Shown here piece after piece: positions 1-10,749 of a stretch of DNA of 64,000 nt. The stretch lies in NCBI GenBank assembly GCA_947095535.1, contig OX352773.1, forward strand, positions 75,038,591-75,102,590. Reading direction: 5' to 3'. This DNA is from Poecilobothrus nobilitatus (Eukaryota > Arthropoda > Insecta > Diptera > Dolichopodidae). The position numbers and the translations under genes are program-made. The notes below the pieces were generated by a model. The model saw nothing but the letters and a program-made list of their open reading frames with translations, searched no databases and was not told the origin of the DNA. The first letter of the stretch is position 1, and each line of letters begins with the position of its first letter.

Positions 1-39
1 AAATCATTATTATATTCTAACTACTTTTTATATTAATAT

Positions 40-635
40 TATGAAAATGTTAAGAAAGGCAAAATTCATGCAATAAGTAAATTATCTTCTGATGTCTGCA
101 GGCAGAGAAGCGAGACTTGGAAATAAAAAAAGAAAATTGAGATACTGTAATTGCATACTTGTAGGCGAAAATTCAACATTTTTGCAAAACATTTCAGCCT
201 TTATTTTTTGATTAAAAATAAATGTACTAAATTTTTGTTAATTATGGTAACAAAAAATGTGTAACCGCTTGCTTCATTGAATTTGAGCCTTTGATACCAT
301 ATTTAGCTAGATGAGATGATATACAAGTTATTTAATATAAATATGCACCACATTTAGTGTTCATGTTTGAAAGAAAGATACGAAATAAAATTTTTCGAGT
401 TATTTCTAATAATAAACTTAAAAACATAACATCAAATCTTCAAAGAATATCAATTAAACAATAGTCTTCAACAAGGATGTATTATTCAATATATAATATA
501 CATAGCTATTGGACTTCCTAATCAAAATTTTAGTGGTTGGTCACAGTATAGCTTGCGCTCATGACTTAATTAATAATATACGGCATATATTATCACAAAT
601 ATACGGCAAATTATATTATAACTAATGCTTAATAC
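40..635 (+). mobile_element. Degenerate non-LTR (Jockey-like) reverse transcriptase relic
   Basis: This is a badly decayed plus-strand copy of the same RT family as the LINE relic at 6.93-7.98 kb. Piecewise translation gives, in order, HAISKLSSDVC near 75-110 (the other copy has INAMTKLSSDIC) and CFIEFE near 270-290 (the other has CFLDFEKAFD, RT motif A). IRNKIF follows near 380 (the other has IRDKTF), then NNSLQQGCI near 460-485, equivalent to the motif B line SDGLQKGTV. A frameshifted remnant of the FADD box lies near 550-585. Several stops and frameshifts interrupt it, and about 120 unrelated bases seem to be inserted near 130-255. The 5' part probably lies outside the window. The order of matches to the second copy, not any single motif, supports the call. 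Confidence 0.6.
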
Positions 636-1470
636 AATAACTATCTAGAAAAATTATTTAACAAATTTTTAATTATAGTAAATAATGGAAACTTCAAATA
701 CATTATTAAAACAATGTAACTGTCCTCTTTCAAAATACTACCATAGTAATTAACAATAATTTCAAAAAGCACTATAGTAAGTTCTAAGTGAAAGCACCTA
801 ATAATGGAAAAATTAACAAATCCCAAAGTTATATATAATTATAGGGATTTTAAAACGTTAAAAATCAAATAAGAAAAGCCAAAGTCTTTGTAATATTTCA
901 TAAATTGTTTTATCCCAAAAAAAAACTCTGTAACAAAAAAAACTCAGTAATTTGAATATGTTTAACTTTGATAAAAATATTTTCTTAATAACTAACTAAA
1001 ATTAAATTCGAATAATTTTTTTGAAAAACACTTAGACTACGTTAGAAGAAAAGTCTAAGTTGTTAAATAGTTTAATATTAATTGTAATTGTAATCACTTT
1101 AGCTAGAAAGTAAGTTTAAAATTTGATGATAAAGGAAAGAAAACGAAAAGTTTGAAGATTTTTTTCTTAATCTTGTAGAATTTTTTCCAGCAACCACAAT
1201 AACAATAATAAATAATTGATTTAACAAAAAAAAAAACTATAATATTTAAAATATCAAAATAAAACAGATTTCAGTATCCAACATAAGTAAAATGATAAAT
1301 TAAGTTAGAGAGGTTGTTATAATTCATAAGTACTTTTAATTTAAATAAAAAAAAAAATAATTCTTTTAGTTTTGTTCAGAATAAGGTTAAGATTATATTA
1401 AAACACAGATTACACTACAAAAAAAACTACAAAAAATTTTAATTATCGTATGCTGTCGATTTAATTTAAA
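636..1470. other. AT-rich non-coding stretch
   Basis: No gene, RNA or repeat family is recognised here. The first bases may hold more of the decaying LINE (a few residues resemble the region after motif C), but nothing is convincing. The rest is A/T-rich sequence with poly(A) runs. Confidence 0.5.
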
Positions 1471-1471
1471 A

Positions 1472-3290
1472 CAAGGTAGAATGTAAACCAACGGTTTTTA
1501 AAAGCGCACATTTCCAAAACTCAATACAAATTGTTTAGAAGTGTGACTTACACAAAAATTTGAAAATTTCATGTAATAAGAAAAAACTTGAAAATAAGAC
1601 ATTTTTGAGATTTTGAGGGGCCGTAAGTCCGGAATCCTATATAACTAAGAAAAGCTGTTAACACACGTAAAAATATATTATTGAAGCTTTCATTTTTATG
1701 TCTTGCCGAAGAAAAGTTTTTACAGGTGCCTAAGTTACAGGTGTCTAAAAATAGCAAATTTTCAATTTTTGAGGCGTAATAACTCTTAAAGAGGGGGCGT
1801 TACCAAAAAATTTTCTGAGGAAACTTATACTAATTCTAAACGTTCTTTCTTGTATCAAAATTTCAGGTTCCTATCTAAAGGGGTGCCGGAGTTATGAAAA
1901 AAGAAATTTCATGCAAAATGTGGTTTTCACATAACGGTAAATTTAAATCGTAAATTACAAAATATTACATAATTTTGATATTGTTTTATATAGATAATAA
2001 AATTTTCGATCTTCTGACGGTTTTAGATTGCAAAACTATTACGCAAAGCCCGAGATATATACATCTGAAAATGGAGCTTTTTTACAATTTTGAAGAGCTG
2101 CAGCTTTGGAACCCTTTACAACTAAAATAAACCTTTCACACACGTAAAAATTTATTATTGTAGCTTTCATTTTCATGTCTTGCCGAAGAAAAATTTTTAC
2201 AGGTGCCTAAGTTACAGGTGTCTAAAAATAGCAAATTTTCAATTTTTGAGGCGTAATAACTCTTAAAGAGGGGGCGTTACCAAAAAATTTTCTGAGGAAA
2301 CTTATACTAATTCTAAACGTTCTTTCTTGTCTCAAAATTTCAGGTTCCTATCTAAAGGGGTGCCGGAGTTATGAAAAAAGAAATTTCATGCAAAATGTGG
2401 TTTTCACATAACGGTAAATTTAAATCGTAAATTACATAATATTACATAATTTTGATATTGTTTTATATAGATAATAAAATTTTCGATCTTCTGCCGGTTT
2501 TAGATTGCAAAACTATTACGGAGAGCCCGAGATATATACATCTGAAAATGGGGCTTTTTTACAATTTTGAAGAGCTGCAACTTTGGAACCCTTTACAATT
2601 AAAATAAACCTTTCACACACGTAAAAATATATTATTGTAGCTTTAATTTTTACATCTTGCAGAAGTAAAATGTGTGCAGGTTCCTAAGTTACAGGTGTTT
2701 AAAAATAGCAAATTTTCAATTTTTAAGCCCTAATAGCTCATAAACAGGGGGTGGTCCGAAAAAATTTTCTGAGGAAACTTATACTAATTCTAAAAGTTCT
2801 TTCTTGCCTCAAAATTTCAAGCTTGTATCTAGAAGCGTGCCGGAGTTATGAAAATAGAAAAATCATGCAAAATTTGGTTTTCACATAACGGTAAATTTAA
2901 ATACTAAATTTAAAAAAATTATATAATTTTGATATTAATTTACAAAGATAAAAGAAATACCTGTCGAATGACGTTTTCAGATTGAAAAAATCTTAAGCAG
3001 AACATGAGATATATGCATTTAAAAATAGGGCTTTTTCAAAGTTTGAGGGGGTGTAGCTCCGTAATGGGGGGGGCTACATGAAAAAGTTGTTCCACAAAAT
3101 TATTTTTTTTATAAGACCTACCTATGGTTAAAATTTTTTTTCTCTATCTTTAACGGTGTAGAAGTTTTGTAAACAGACGGACGGACGGACGGACGGACGG
3201 ACGGACGGACGGACGGACGGACAGAGTGAAACTAATAAGCACATTTTTTCAAAATTTTTTTGGAAATGTGCTAAAAACGACATTTCATTA
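1472..3290 (+). repeat. Family A repeat, copy 1, with 477-bp tandem array
   Basis: A dispersed repeat whose interior is a tandem array. Equivalent positions (the GAGGCG or AAGCCC after a run of T) fall at about 1771, 2248 and 2725, an exact 477-bp spacing. The first two units are nearly identical; the third and the partial end units are more diverged. The left end (AGGTAGAATGTAAACC near 1475) recurs at 42.65 kb. The right end (ACGGTGTAGAAGTTTTGTAA, then a GACG run, then a segment ending near GTGCTAAAAA) recurs at 14.6, 37.5 and 43.4 kb. There are no long open frames and no obvious terminal inverted repeats. I do not recognise the family; it could be a non-autonomous element or a dispersed satellite. 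Confidence 0.85.
3176..3222. repeat. (GACG)n microsatellite
   Basis: An almost perfect run of about twelve GACG units close to the right end of family A copy 1. Shorter, decayed versions sit at the same place in the copies at 14.62, 37.48 and 43.36 kb, so it is part of the element, not a chance neighbour. The minus-strand frame over it (3128-3346) encodes a VRPS-type repeat and is best treated as an artefact. Confidence 0.95.
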
Positions 3291-3294
3291 TTAA

Positions 3295-5330
3295 AAAATA
3301 TGAACTTCTGATATACATAATTAAAAAATTGTGTACCATTGGACACATTCAGTTCAGTAAAGAGCTTTAAATTTATTAAATTGTCTTAGACAATTTACCA
3401 GAACGCTTTTTTTAAGCGCTTAAATAATTGGCTTTAAAAATAATTATACTTAATTGAGAACCGATAATTTATTTGACGATTATTTATTTATTTTTTTTTA
3501 TTTTTGAAAAAAAAAATTAATAAAATTATCATTAAACAAATATTTAAATTTTGCTGCAAAAGGTTCATTAAAATTTTTGAAGCGACAATTTTTAAAGCGT
3601 TGTAATTGATCATTGCTTCATTCAACTGGACGCAGCCATTAATCTACTATAATAAAAAAAGAAAAATTTAAATTTTTTTTTTAAATCAGTTTTAAAAGGT
3701 ATATAAACCTCTAGGAATTTGTTCAATCTTTTTTTTTTTTTTTTTTTTATAGTATATGTTTCATGTGTAGCAGAAAAGGTTAAAATTAGGATCATAAAAT
3801 GTGGGAATGCTAAGCAACAATAATAAATTCTAACATATTGAATTTTATTTTAAAATTCAATTTATAATACCTTTTTCTCGAAAATTTAAATTCTTTTTTT
3901 TTTATCTTTTCCAAAAATTTGCAAAAAAAAAAGGACATTTAAGATTTTTTGTTTTATTTGTTCTTGATTTATATATAAATGTAACTTTATATGTAACGCA
4001 TTTTTTTATTTTTCTTTGATCCAAAATAAAATACTTAAAAGTTAATTCAATTTTTTTATTATTGTTTTTACCTTTCAAATATTTTATTAATATATACATA
4101 ATATTTATGAAAAAGTATTTTAAAAGTTAAAGCTTTAGTATTTGATAGAAATTTATTTGTTTTTTTTTTTTTTTTTTTTGTTTATGAAGAAAATAAAATA
4201 TTAAAATAGGCAGATTTGTTAACCAAAATACGAGTAATATATGATTCATATTAATAAAATTAAATATTAAAGAAAATTTTGGTCATAATAAGTAATGACA
4301 TAAAAGTGCTTAAAATAAATAAATAAATTTTAATTCTATAATATTTGTTTCAACATATTTTAAGGAAAAACTTTAAGAATATGAAAAATGTATATAATTT
4401 AATTATATCCGATTTAATATCATCTTTCTGTAGCAAGATAACATAATTTTTTTTCAGATAATTTAAAGGTCATTAAAAATCATTCAAAGATAACATTTTT
4501 ATGGATTTCTTTTAGTATTTTCCTTTTAAAATATTAGAGAAAGGTTATAAAAAAAAAAATTAATGATACCAAATATCATATTGTTTTACTTTAATTCAGG
4601 TCTATCTACGTTTGTTCCACGAACCGTATGAGAAAAATAGATTTTTTCAAAGTATTCATCTGAAAGGATAACATTATTTGTATTGGTAAAGTGTAAAGCA
4701 GTAAATTTAAGAAATTTTTATTTTATCGAGATCTATATAGAAGTTGGAGATTTATTTTTAAGATTTAGATAATAGTAAGAGCATAATTGATATCTTTATA
4801 TAAATAATATAATACCATATTTATTTCAAATTTTTATTTTATATCTATTTTATTACCTATATAAAAGATATTGCGAATCTCATCTTATACAGCCCTGTCT
4901 CAATGATAGTGTTCATTATTCATAAACGTATTTTCTTTTCTTTTTTTTTTTACTTTCTAAGAAAAACAAAAACATAATTTAAAAATAATGTACTAATGTT
5001 CAATAATTATTTGAATGAAACTAAATTAAGTTTACCAGTTTATATTAAAATAACATTAACTATTTATTAATAAACCTTGGAAATGAAAAGAATTTACATA
5101 ATATCCATCAATCAAATTGATCAGAGATTTTTATTAACCATCAAAAATAATTACATACAAATATGCATATATAATATGTATTTATACATATATTCAACAT
5201 TTTTATTATATTTAACTTTCTTTAATGCTTTAATATAAAAGAAAAATTAAATTAACAGTAAAACTTTATAGAGATTTTTCACAGGATATAGACAAAACAG
5301 ATAAAATAGATATATGTGCAATTGTATTTC
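3295..5330. other. AT-rich non-coding stretch with poly(T) tracts
   Basis: No gene or repeat family is recognised. It holds several long T runs (near 3729-3748, 4160-4178 and 4941-4950) and scattered TA-rich sequence. The short frame at 3902-4099 has the lysine/phenylalanine/isoleucine composition expected of random AT-rich DNA. Confidence 0.5.
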
Positions 5331-5331
5331 T

Positions 5332-6062
5332 ATATACAAGGTGTCCACGTTAACTTGCATATAGAGCAGCAGGCGATGGGGAGCATCCCAACGAATAAAA
5401 AAATGTATGGGAGGTGCTTATATTCTGGACCCTTTTCGAGATATAAGGGATTAAAGACGTTTTAGCGACTTTTCATAAAAAATCTATAAATTTCGAACGG
5501 CTTGCTAAAATGAGATAAAAAAAAAATACATTTTGTAGAGTAAGTTGTCAGCTTTAATTTGTGCGCATTAATGATCCTCATATACTCAACAGTTACAAAA
5601 TTATGAAGGTTCAAAATAAAGAATAGAAAAGTGTGTTATTTTCAATCGCTGTGGTATTTTCAATCACAATAGAAATGAGTGAGTTATTTTCCTAGGTGTG
5701 TTAACACATTTTGTGTGTTATAACATAATTTTCTATTCTTTATATCTCAAAATGATTAGAGATAGAGAAAAAATTATTAGGTACTAATTATAGGGCTTGA
5801 AAAGCTGTTTCGAAATATGCCATAAAAAGTACCCCACATGCTGACAACTTTCTCTACAAAATGTATTTTTTTTTTATTTCTCTATAGCAAGCAATTCAAA
5901 AGTTATAGATTTTTTTATTAAAATTAAAAGTCGCTAAAACATCTTTAACCCCCTCATATCTCGAAAAGGGTCCAGAATAGACACTCCCCCTTCTCCCATA
6001 CAATTGTTTGTTCGTTATGATGCTTCCCATCAGCTCCTCTTAAAGTGGGACACTCTGTATAT
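5332..6062. mobile_element. Fold-back MITE of about 730 bp
   Basis: The two halves are imperfect inverted repeats over most of their length. The left end reads TACAAGGTGTCC and the reverse complement of the right end reads TACAGAGTGTCC. Both arms then contain the block ATTCTGGACCCTTTTCGAGA, then GTTTTAGCGACTTTT and TACATTTTGTAGAG followed by AAGTTGTCAGC. The inner part is palindromic too (AAAGAATAGAAAA against TTTTCTATTCTTT). Flanking TATA on both sides fits a TA target-site duplication, as for Tc1/mariner-like elements, but the superfamily is not proven. It has no coding capacity. Confidence 0.85.
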
Positions 6063-6925
6063 ATTAATTATTTATAATGTTCTTTTTTTTTTTTTTTTGT
6101 AGATATGAAAAATATATATACTATATATAAATCAGTATGTAAATAATTAAGGATTAATATATTTTAGATAATACACATTACGTATCGTGATAATATTCAT
6201 TCAGTCGCTTTTCAATTTTCTTATATTTAAATATTATAATGATTATTAATTTATACACATAATACCATATAGATATGCATACATACATTTTACATATATT
6301 TTTAAATTATTATTATATACATATATATATTGTAATATTATATACATAATTACTAAAACATTTATATAATTTTGATTTTATCTGACGAAGGACAGAATAC
6401 CGAGAAAATAAATAGTTGATAAATATATAAAATAGATAATATACTAACTGTTTTTTTTATTTTTTTTTTTTTCAAAATCCATTAAAAATACAAAAAGTTT
6501 AATTTTTTTTTTTTTTTGATTTGAAGCAAAATATAAAAACAAAATATCAGAAAATAAAATCCTAATATTTATGTATTGTACATATTATTATTATATTTAC
6601 ATTTATACATACATATATAATACTTCATAATCTAAAATTAAAAAGGATTTAGAAATACAAAAAAAAAAAAGAAAAACTGCGTAATGGGAAATTAATGTAC
6701 AAAATTATCTACAAACATAACATAACCTAACCTAACACTTTATTTTTATATATATACATATATGGGAATATTTATATTTTCAAAAAATTAAAAAGGTAAG
6801 GCAAACTATTCTAGTTGTACTTGTAAACTGTAAGTATTGATGATGGTCTCTTTTTGTTTTTTTTTTTGTCTCTTATAATGATAACAAATTGAAATGCATT
6901 GGGTATTTTCTATATATTTAAATTT
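6063..6925. other. AT-rich stretch with acceptor-like tract and short CCTAA motif
   Basis: No gene is recognised. A long poly(T) ending in GTAG (6083-6102) looks like a splice acceptor, but such tracts are common in this DNA. CCTAACCTAAC at about 6726-6736 is two units of the insect telomeric pentamer, too short to mean anything alone. Confidence 0.4.
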
Positions 6926-6929
6926 ATCA

Positions 6930-7980
6930 AGGTATACAAATGCCTCAGGAGGCAAAAAAATCTGTTGTTAAACAGTTTTTGATATAATCAAAATTTTCAT
7001 ACCATGGATGGCTAATTATTGAGTTTTCAGTTGTTTCACTACTCCTTTGAATATGGTTACGTATGAGACGAATAATAAAATTGTCAATTTTAATTATGTT
7101 CGCCTGATTATACCATATTGGACAGGTATATGTTAGTACTGATCTGATCGGATTAAAGTTTTATAATAAAGTAATTTTACTTTGCTACAAAGCGTTCTAG
7201 AGAAGAACACCTTAGTTAAATTTATAAAGGAGTTATTTGCTTTACTTATTTGTTTTTGTGAGTGGAGGTTGAAGTTAAATAAAATAGAGTTTTACAGAGT
7301 TTTTAATTATTCTCTTGTCTGGAACTAATATATAGAAATCTCTCCATCATGTTTTAACGTTATATTTTACCTTATTGATAGTATTCCTGAATAACATAGT
7401 TTCGCATTTTTGATAGTTTACTTTTAATTTCCAACGATTACTACAAAATATCACTTTATTGAACATTTTTTGCAAAATGTATTGTGTGTCTCTAAGAGCA
7501 CTATTAGCTGTGTAAATAGTCAAGTTATCAGCAAATGCTAAACTGTAATTAAGCTCTAAATTTTTATTTAGAGAATTCAGTAAGTTGCTAATGTATATGT
7601 TGGAGAAAATAGGAGAATTTACAGTTCCCTTTTGCAACCCGTCGGATAATTTGAATTCTTTGGATAAATGATTGTCCAATCCCCTAGTTCTAAAAGTTTT
7701 ATCTCTAATCATGCTGTTAATCAGGTTAACTAAATGTTAAGGATATTGATATTTTAAAAGTTTATATATAATACCATCACTCCAGATTATATCAAATGCT
7801 TTTTCAAAGTCCAGAAAACATGTTGCTACTTCTTTATAATAATTTATATTTCTACATATATCTGACGAGAGTTTCGTCATGGCATTGATGATGGTCTTCG
7901 CAATAAACAAAAATAAAGAGTTTGATTTATACTTTATCAAAACTTCTTTGTAATTTAAGCTGGTTGTTTCACTCATTAAA
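6930..7980 (-). mobile_element. Non-LTR retrotransposon (Jockey-like) RT fragment, inactivated
   Basis: The clearest coding relic in the window. Read on the minus strand, the frame gives KLSSDIC, then CFLDFEKAFD (RT motif A, about 7790-7822), GLQKGTVNSP followed by NIYI (motif B), LAFADNLTIY (motif C at about 7518-7541), LKVNYQKCETMLF (motif D) and, after stops and a short frameshift, CSKVKLLYYKTLIRSVLTY and CPIWYN near 7100-7200. The last resembles the thumb/C-terminal region of Jockey-clade LINEs. A stop at 7737-7739 splits the frame within RT, and several more lie between 7150 and 7350. Motif C reads FADN where active enzymes have FADD, so a catalytic aspartate is lost. An upstream part with the fingers domain seems frameshifted, and the endonuclease and ORF1 are not seen. 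It is a dead 5'-truncated copy; clade assignment is by motif resemblance only. Confidence 0.88.
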
Positions 7981-7984
7981 ACAA

Positions 7985-9250
7985 TAAATAACTTTCCTTT
8001 ATCATAGGATTATATTATTAAACCTTTAAACTTAAACGAGTCATCTTTAACTCCTTTAAGTCTTTAAAACTTAAACTCATCTTAAACTCAAAGTTAAATT
8101 TAAATGTTGGTATAGTAAATTACTTTTCAAGTATATATATTGGCTACGAAATAATGATTTAGATTTACAATCTTATATCTATAAAATATTTATGGTATTG
8201 AAATGTGGGTTATTAAAAATGAGATTTCTTTCGGTTTTCAATTTTTAATTTAAAATCAAAATGAATAGAAAAGATTAACGTATATAATACAAAAAAAAAA
8301 CAAAATCATACATCTATTATGTGTATATGTAAGTATGCATACTAGAAGTTACTAAACAGCATCTGTAATACAAAAAAGAAATTATCAAGGACAAAAATGA
8401 CATGAAAAAAGATAAACCTCTATTTTTTTGTTTTTTCCTCTTTTTAATATTAGAAAATTAATACAAATGTTTTGAGTATATAAAATTACCAGTTATATAG
8501 AATTTATGTTCATAATATATGTTACATATACATATACATATTCGTACGTATTAATATTGTATACAAATTATCAGCTTTATTTTAAAGTACATATATCCTT
8601 TTTGGTAGATGAAATTTTTTCATATATAGTTTTACATGCATTGATACACAATGTCTTTGATTTGACAAGACAAAATATATGAGAAATAAAGAAAATAAAA
8701 AAAAAAATAAAAAGTTGGTCATATGAAATTTATTTATTTACTAATTATCAATAATCGAAATTTACAAATAAATAAGAAAAGAAAAATGTGATGTCAATAA
8801 CAAATAAAATAAATATTTATTTATTTGGTGTTTAAACAATTATTTACATGCCATACGATTAATTACCCCATGTAAGAAAATATTAGAAATATTTTGTTTT
8901 GTAGATTTGTTTTTCAAGCATATATATATATATATACATATATTGAAAAATTAGCTGACATAAAAATATTTTATAAGTCGTAAATTGCGTAGGTATTTTA
9001 AAAGCTATTACATATTCATATAACAAGAAAATATTATGAGTCAGCGTTAAAAAATCATAATAGATACAGCTTTAATGAACTTCTGTAAAAATATAAGTAT
9101 GTAATTTGAGTCATGTCGAACTCTTTAAAAAAACTTATGATATTTTTTTTAAAATTTTTTAAATTAATAAAAAATTTATTCAATTCATTAAACATGAATT
9201 TTCATTTGATATACATGCAATTTGTTATGCAATACTCATATATATTATAA
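7985..9250. other. AT-rich non-coding stretch
   Basis: No gene is recognised. A short segment at 8025-8100 repeats CTTAAAC/TTTAAAC/TTAAACTC-type words in a loose, locally duplicated way, and (TA)n lies at 8921-8936. The rest is simple A/T sequence. Confidence 0.5.
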
Positions 9251-9253
9251 ATA

Positions 9254-9878
9254 CAGGGTAGTCCAGATCATATGCGTATCAGCTTTTTAAGAAGGGAAGA
9301 AGTGGTCATTTTAAAATATAAAAAAAAAATGATTAATTAAGTCGGGGTTGCTCTACCGATTGATACCGATTGTGATATTTTAAACTTACGGAAAGGATAT
9401 TTTCAAATGAGAACGCGTATTATTAATAGAAAATTCGGATTCCATGTCAAAAAATAAAAAACTCTTTTGTCTTAATAAGTTTTTATTATTTTCTAACTCC
9501 ATATTTCCCATTAAAATTAATAAAAATAAAACAATAATATTATTCCTTATAAATTGTAGCCGTTTCAGTTTGAGATGTTAGTTTTATTTTTATTAATTTT
9601 AAAGGAAAATAGTTAAAAAATAAAACAAAAATTATTAATACGAAAGTTTTTTATTTTCTGATATAAAATCCGACTTTGCATCGAAAAGTATCCGTTCCCA
9701 TTTCAAAATCTCGATTTCGATGCATTTTCGGTCTAAAAAACTTATTTCCTGTTCTTCCGGAAATATATCACCAATCGATAGAACGAACTTAAGTAATATT
9801 TTTGTAATAATAAAAATAATTTTTATATTTTAAAATAAAGACTCCTTCTCTTCTTAAAAATCAATATCAATATATTTA
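9254..9878. mobile_element. Fold-back MITE of about 620 bp, right end decayed
   Basis: Two arms are inverted and imperfect. The left has TTTTTAAGAAG, ATTTTAAAATATAAAA, CTATCGATTG-like and AAAATAAAAAACT blocks. The reverse complement of the right arm has the same blocks in the same order, and the centre carries ATTAAAATTAATAAAAATAAAAC on both arms. The left terminus (TACAGGGTAGTCCAG) is typical of arthropod MITEs. The matching right terminus is missing or too diverged to see, so target-site duplications cannot be assigned. No coding capacity. Confidence 0.7.
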
Positions 9879-10525
9879 CCAATAGAGAAGCAGTGTATTC
9901 AAATGCTTAACTTTTTTTTTTCTTGTTACTTAGATGAAATTTACTTTATAGTAAAGATACAACTAAAATATGTACAATTTTTTTAATTATATGAAAATTA
10001 AAATCAATAAAACTTGACCATTCGGTTTTTAAAACGAATTGATTTTTAAAGATTATTTCTAATAGTCATGCTGAGTTTTTCAATTACAATTCTTTTCTAT
10101 TATATTGGTTTTTGTTAAAGAAAAATGTATAATAGAAATTGCATATAAAATTTTAAATAACATTTTCAAGAATCATCAAATAGGTGTAACAAAATCGAAA
10201 GAATTCAAAAACAAAAAAAGCAAAAGTAAATCAATTTTATTCTAATCTAAAATTTAATTACAAACTTAATTAAAATAAATTTACAATCGACAACGATGGA
10301 CTTGTTTGTGATACTGCAGTATCCGATGCGATTTGTAATATTAATATAAATAAAAAACAATAAAATATGTTTTATGTTATATATTTACATTATATATTTG
10401 GTATATAGGGCGATCAGTAATTTGTTTTCTAATTAAATTTGGTTAACAAGCCATGACTTATGTTTCATTTTATTTATTCATTTATTTATATTAATATTAC
10501 ATACATAAATGTAATGCAATATTAT
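9879..10525. other. AT-rich non-coding stretch
   Basis: No gene is recognised. TTACATTATATATTTGGT near 10385 resembles the segment beside the SINE at 10.6 kb and another at 21.94 kb, and may be a decayed SINE tail. Confidence 0.4.
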
Positions 10526-10527
10526 TG

Positions 10528-10553
10528 AACCATCGGCTACCAAAGCCATTATT
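10528..10553 (-). repeat. Fragment of SINE tRNA-like head
   Basis: On the minus strand this reads GGCTTTGGTAGCCGATGGTT, matching the 5' end of the tRNA-like head of the SINE at 10.68-10.75 kb (GGGCTTCGGTAGCCTAGTGG). It looks like a broken second copy in the same orientation. Confidence 0.45.
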
Positions 10554-10629
10554 GGTTTTTATACTATTATTAAATTATATACTAATATTATTTATTTTGT
10601 TTATATTATATAATATATATTTACATTAT

Positions 10630-10747
10630 ATTTGGTCGTAAGGGGGGTATGTAAAAAACAAAAACACTTACGAACTATGCAGGGATCGAACCTATACTCC
10701 TTCGGTTAATACGCCACACGCATAACCACTAGGCTACCGAAGCCCTC
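10630..10747 (-). mobile_element. tRNA-derived SINE
   Basis: The minus strand has a tRNA-like head with both internal RNA polymerase III promoter boxes: TAGCCTAGTGG (A box; consensus TRGCNNAGYNGG) and GGTTCGATCCC (B box), separated by about the usual distance. A body follows that includes CTTACGACC and an AT-rich tail towards 10630. It is not a functional tRNA: the acceptor stem is not paired. The A box/B box pair and partial copies at 21.66 and 29.52 kb support a SINE family instead of an isolated tRNA pseudogene. Confidence 0.75.
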
Positions 10748-10749
10748 AC

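Noticed and set aside
3128..3346. Minus-strand frame with a repeated V-R-P-S motif
   Set aside because: It is the translation of the GACG microsatellite inside family A; no independent sign of coding.
6083..6140. Poly(T)-GTAG acceptor-like site with a weak GTATGT donor about 30 bases on
   Set aside because: The donor is weak and the intervening sequence is a TA-rich simple repeat.
6726..6736. CCTAA telomere-like repeat
   Set aside because: Only about two units; such words occur by chance in AT-rich DNA.
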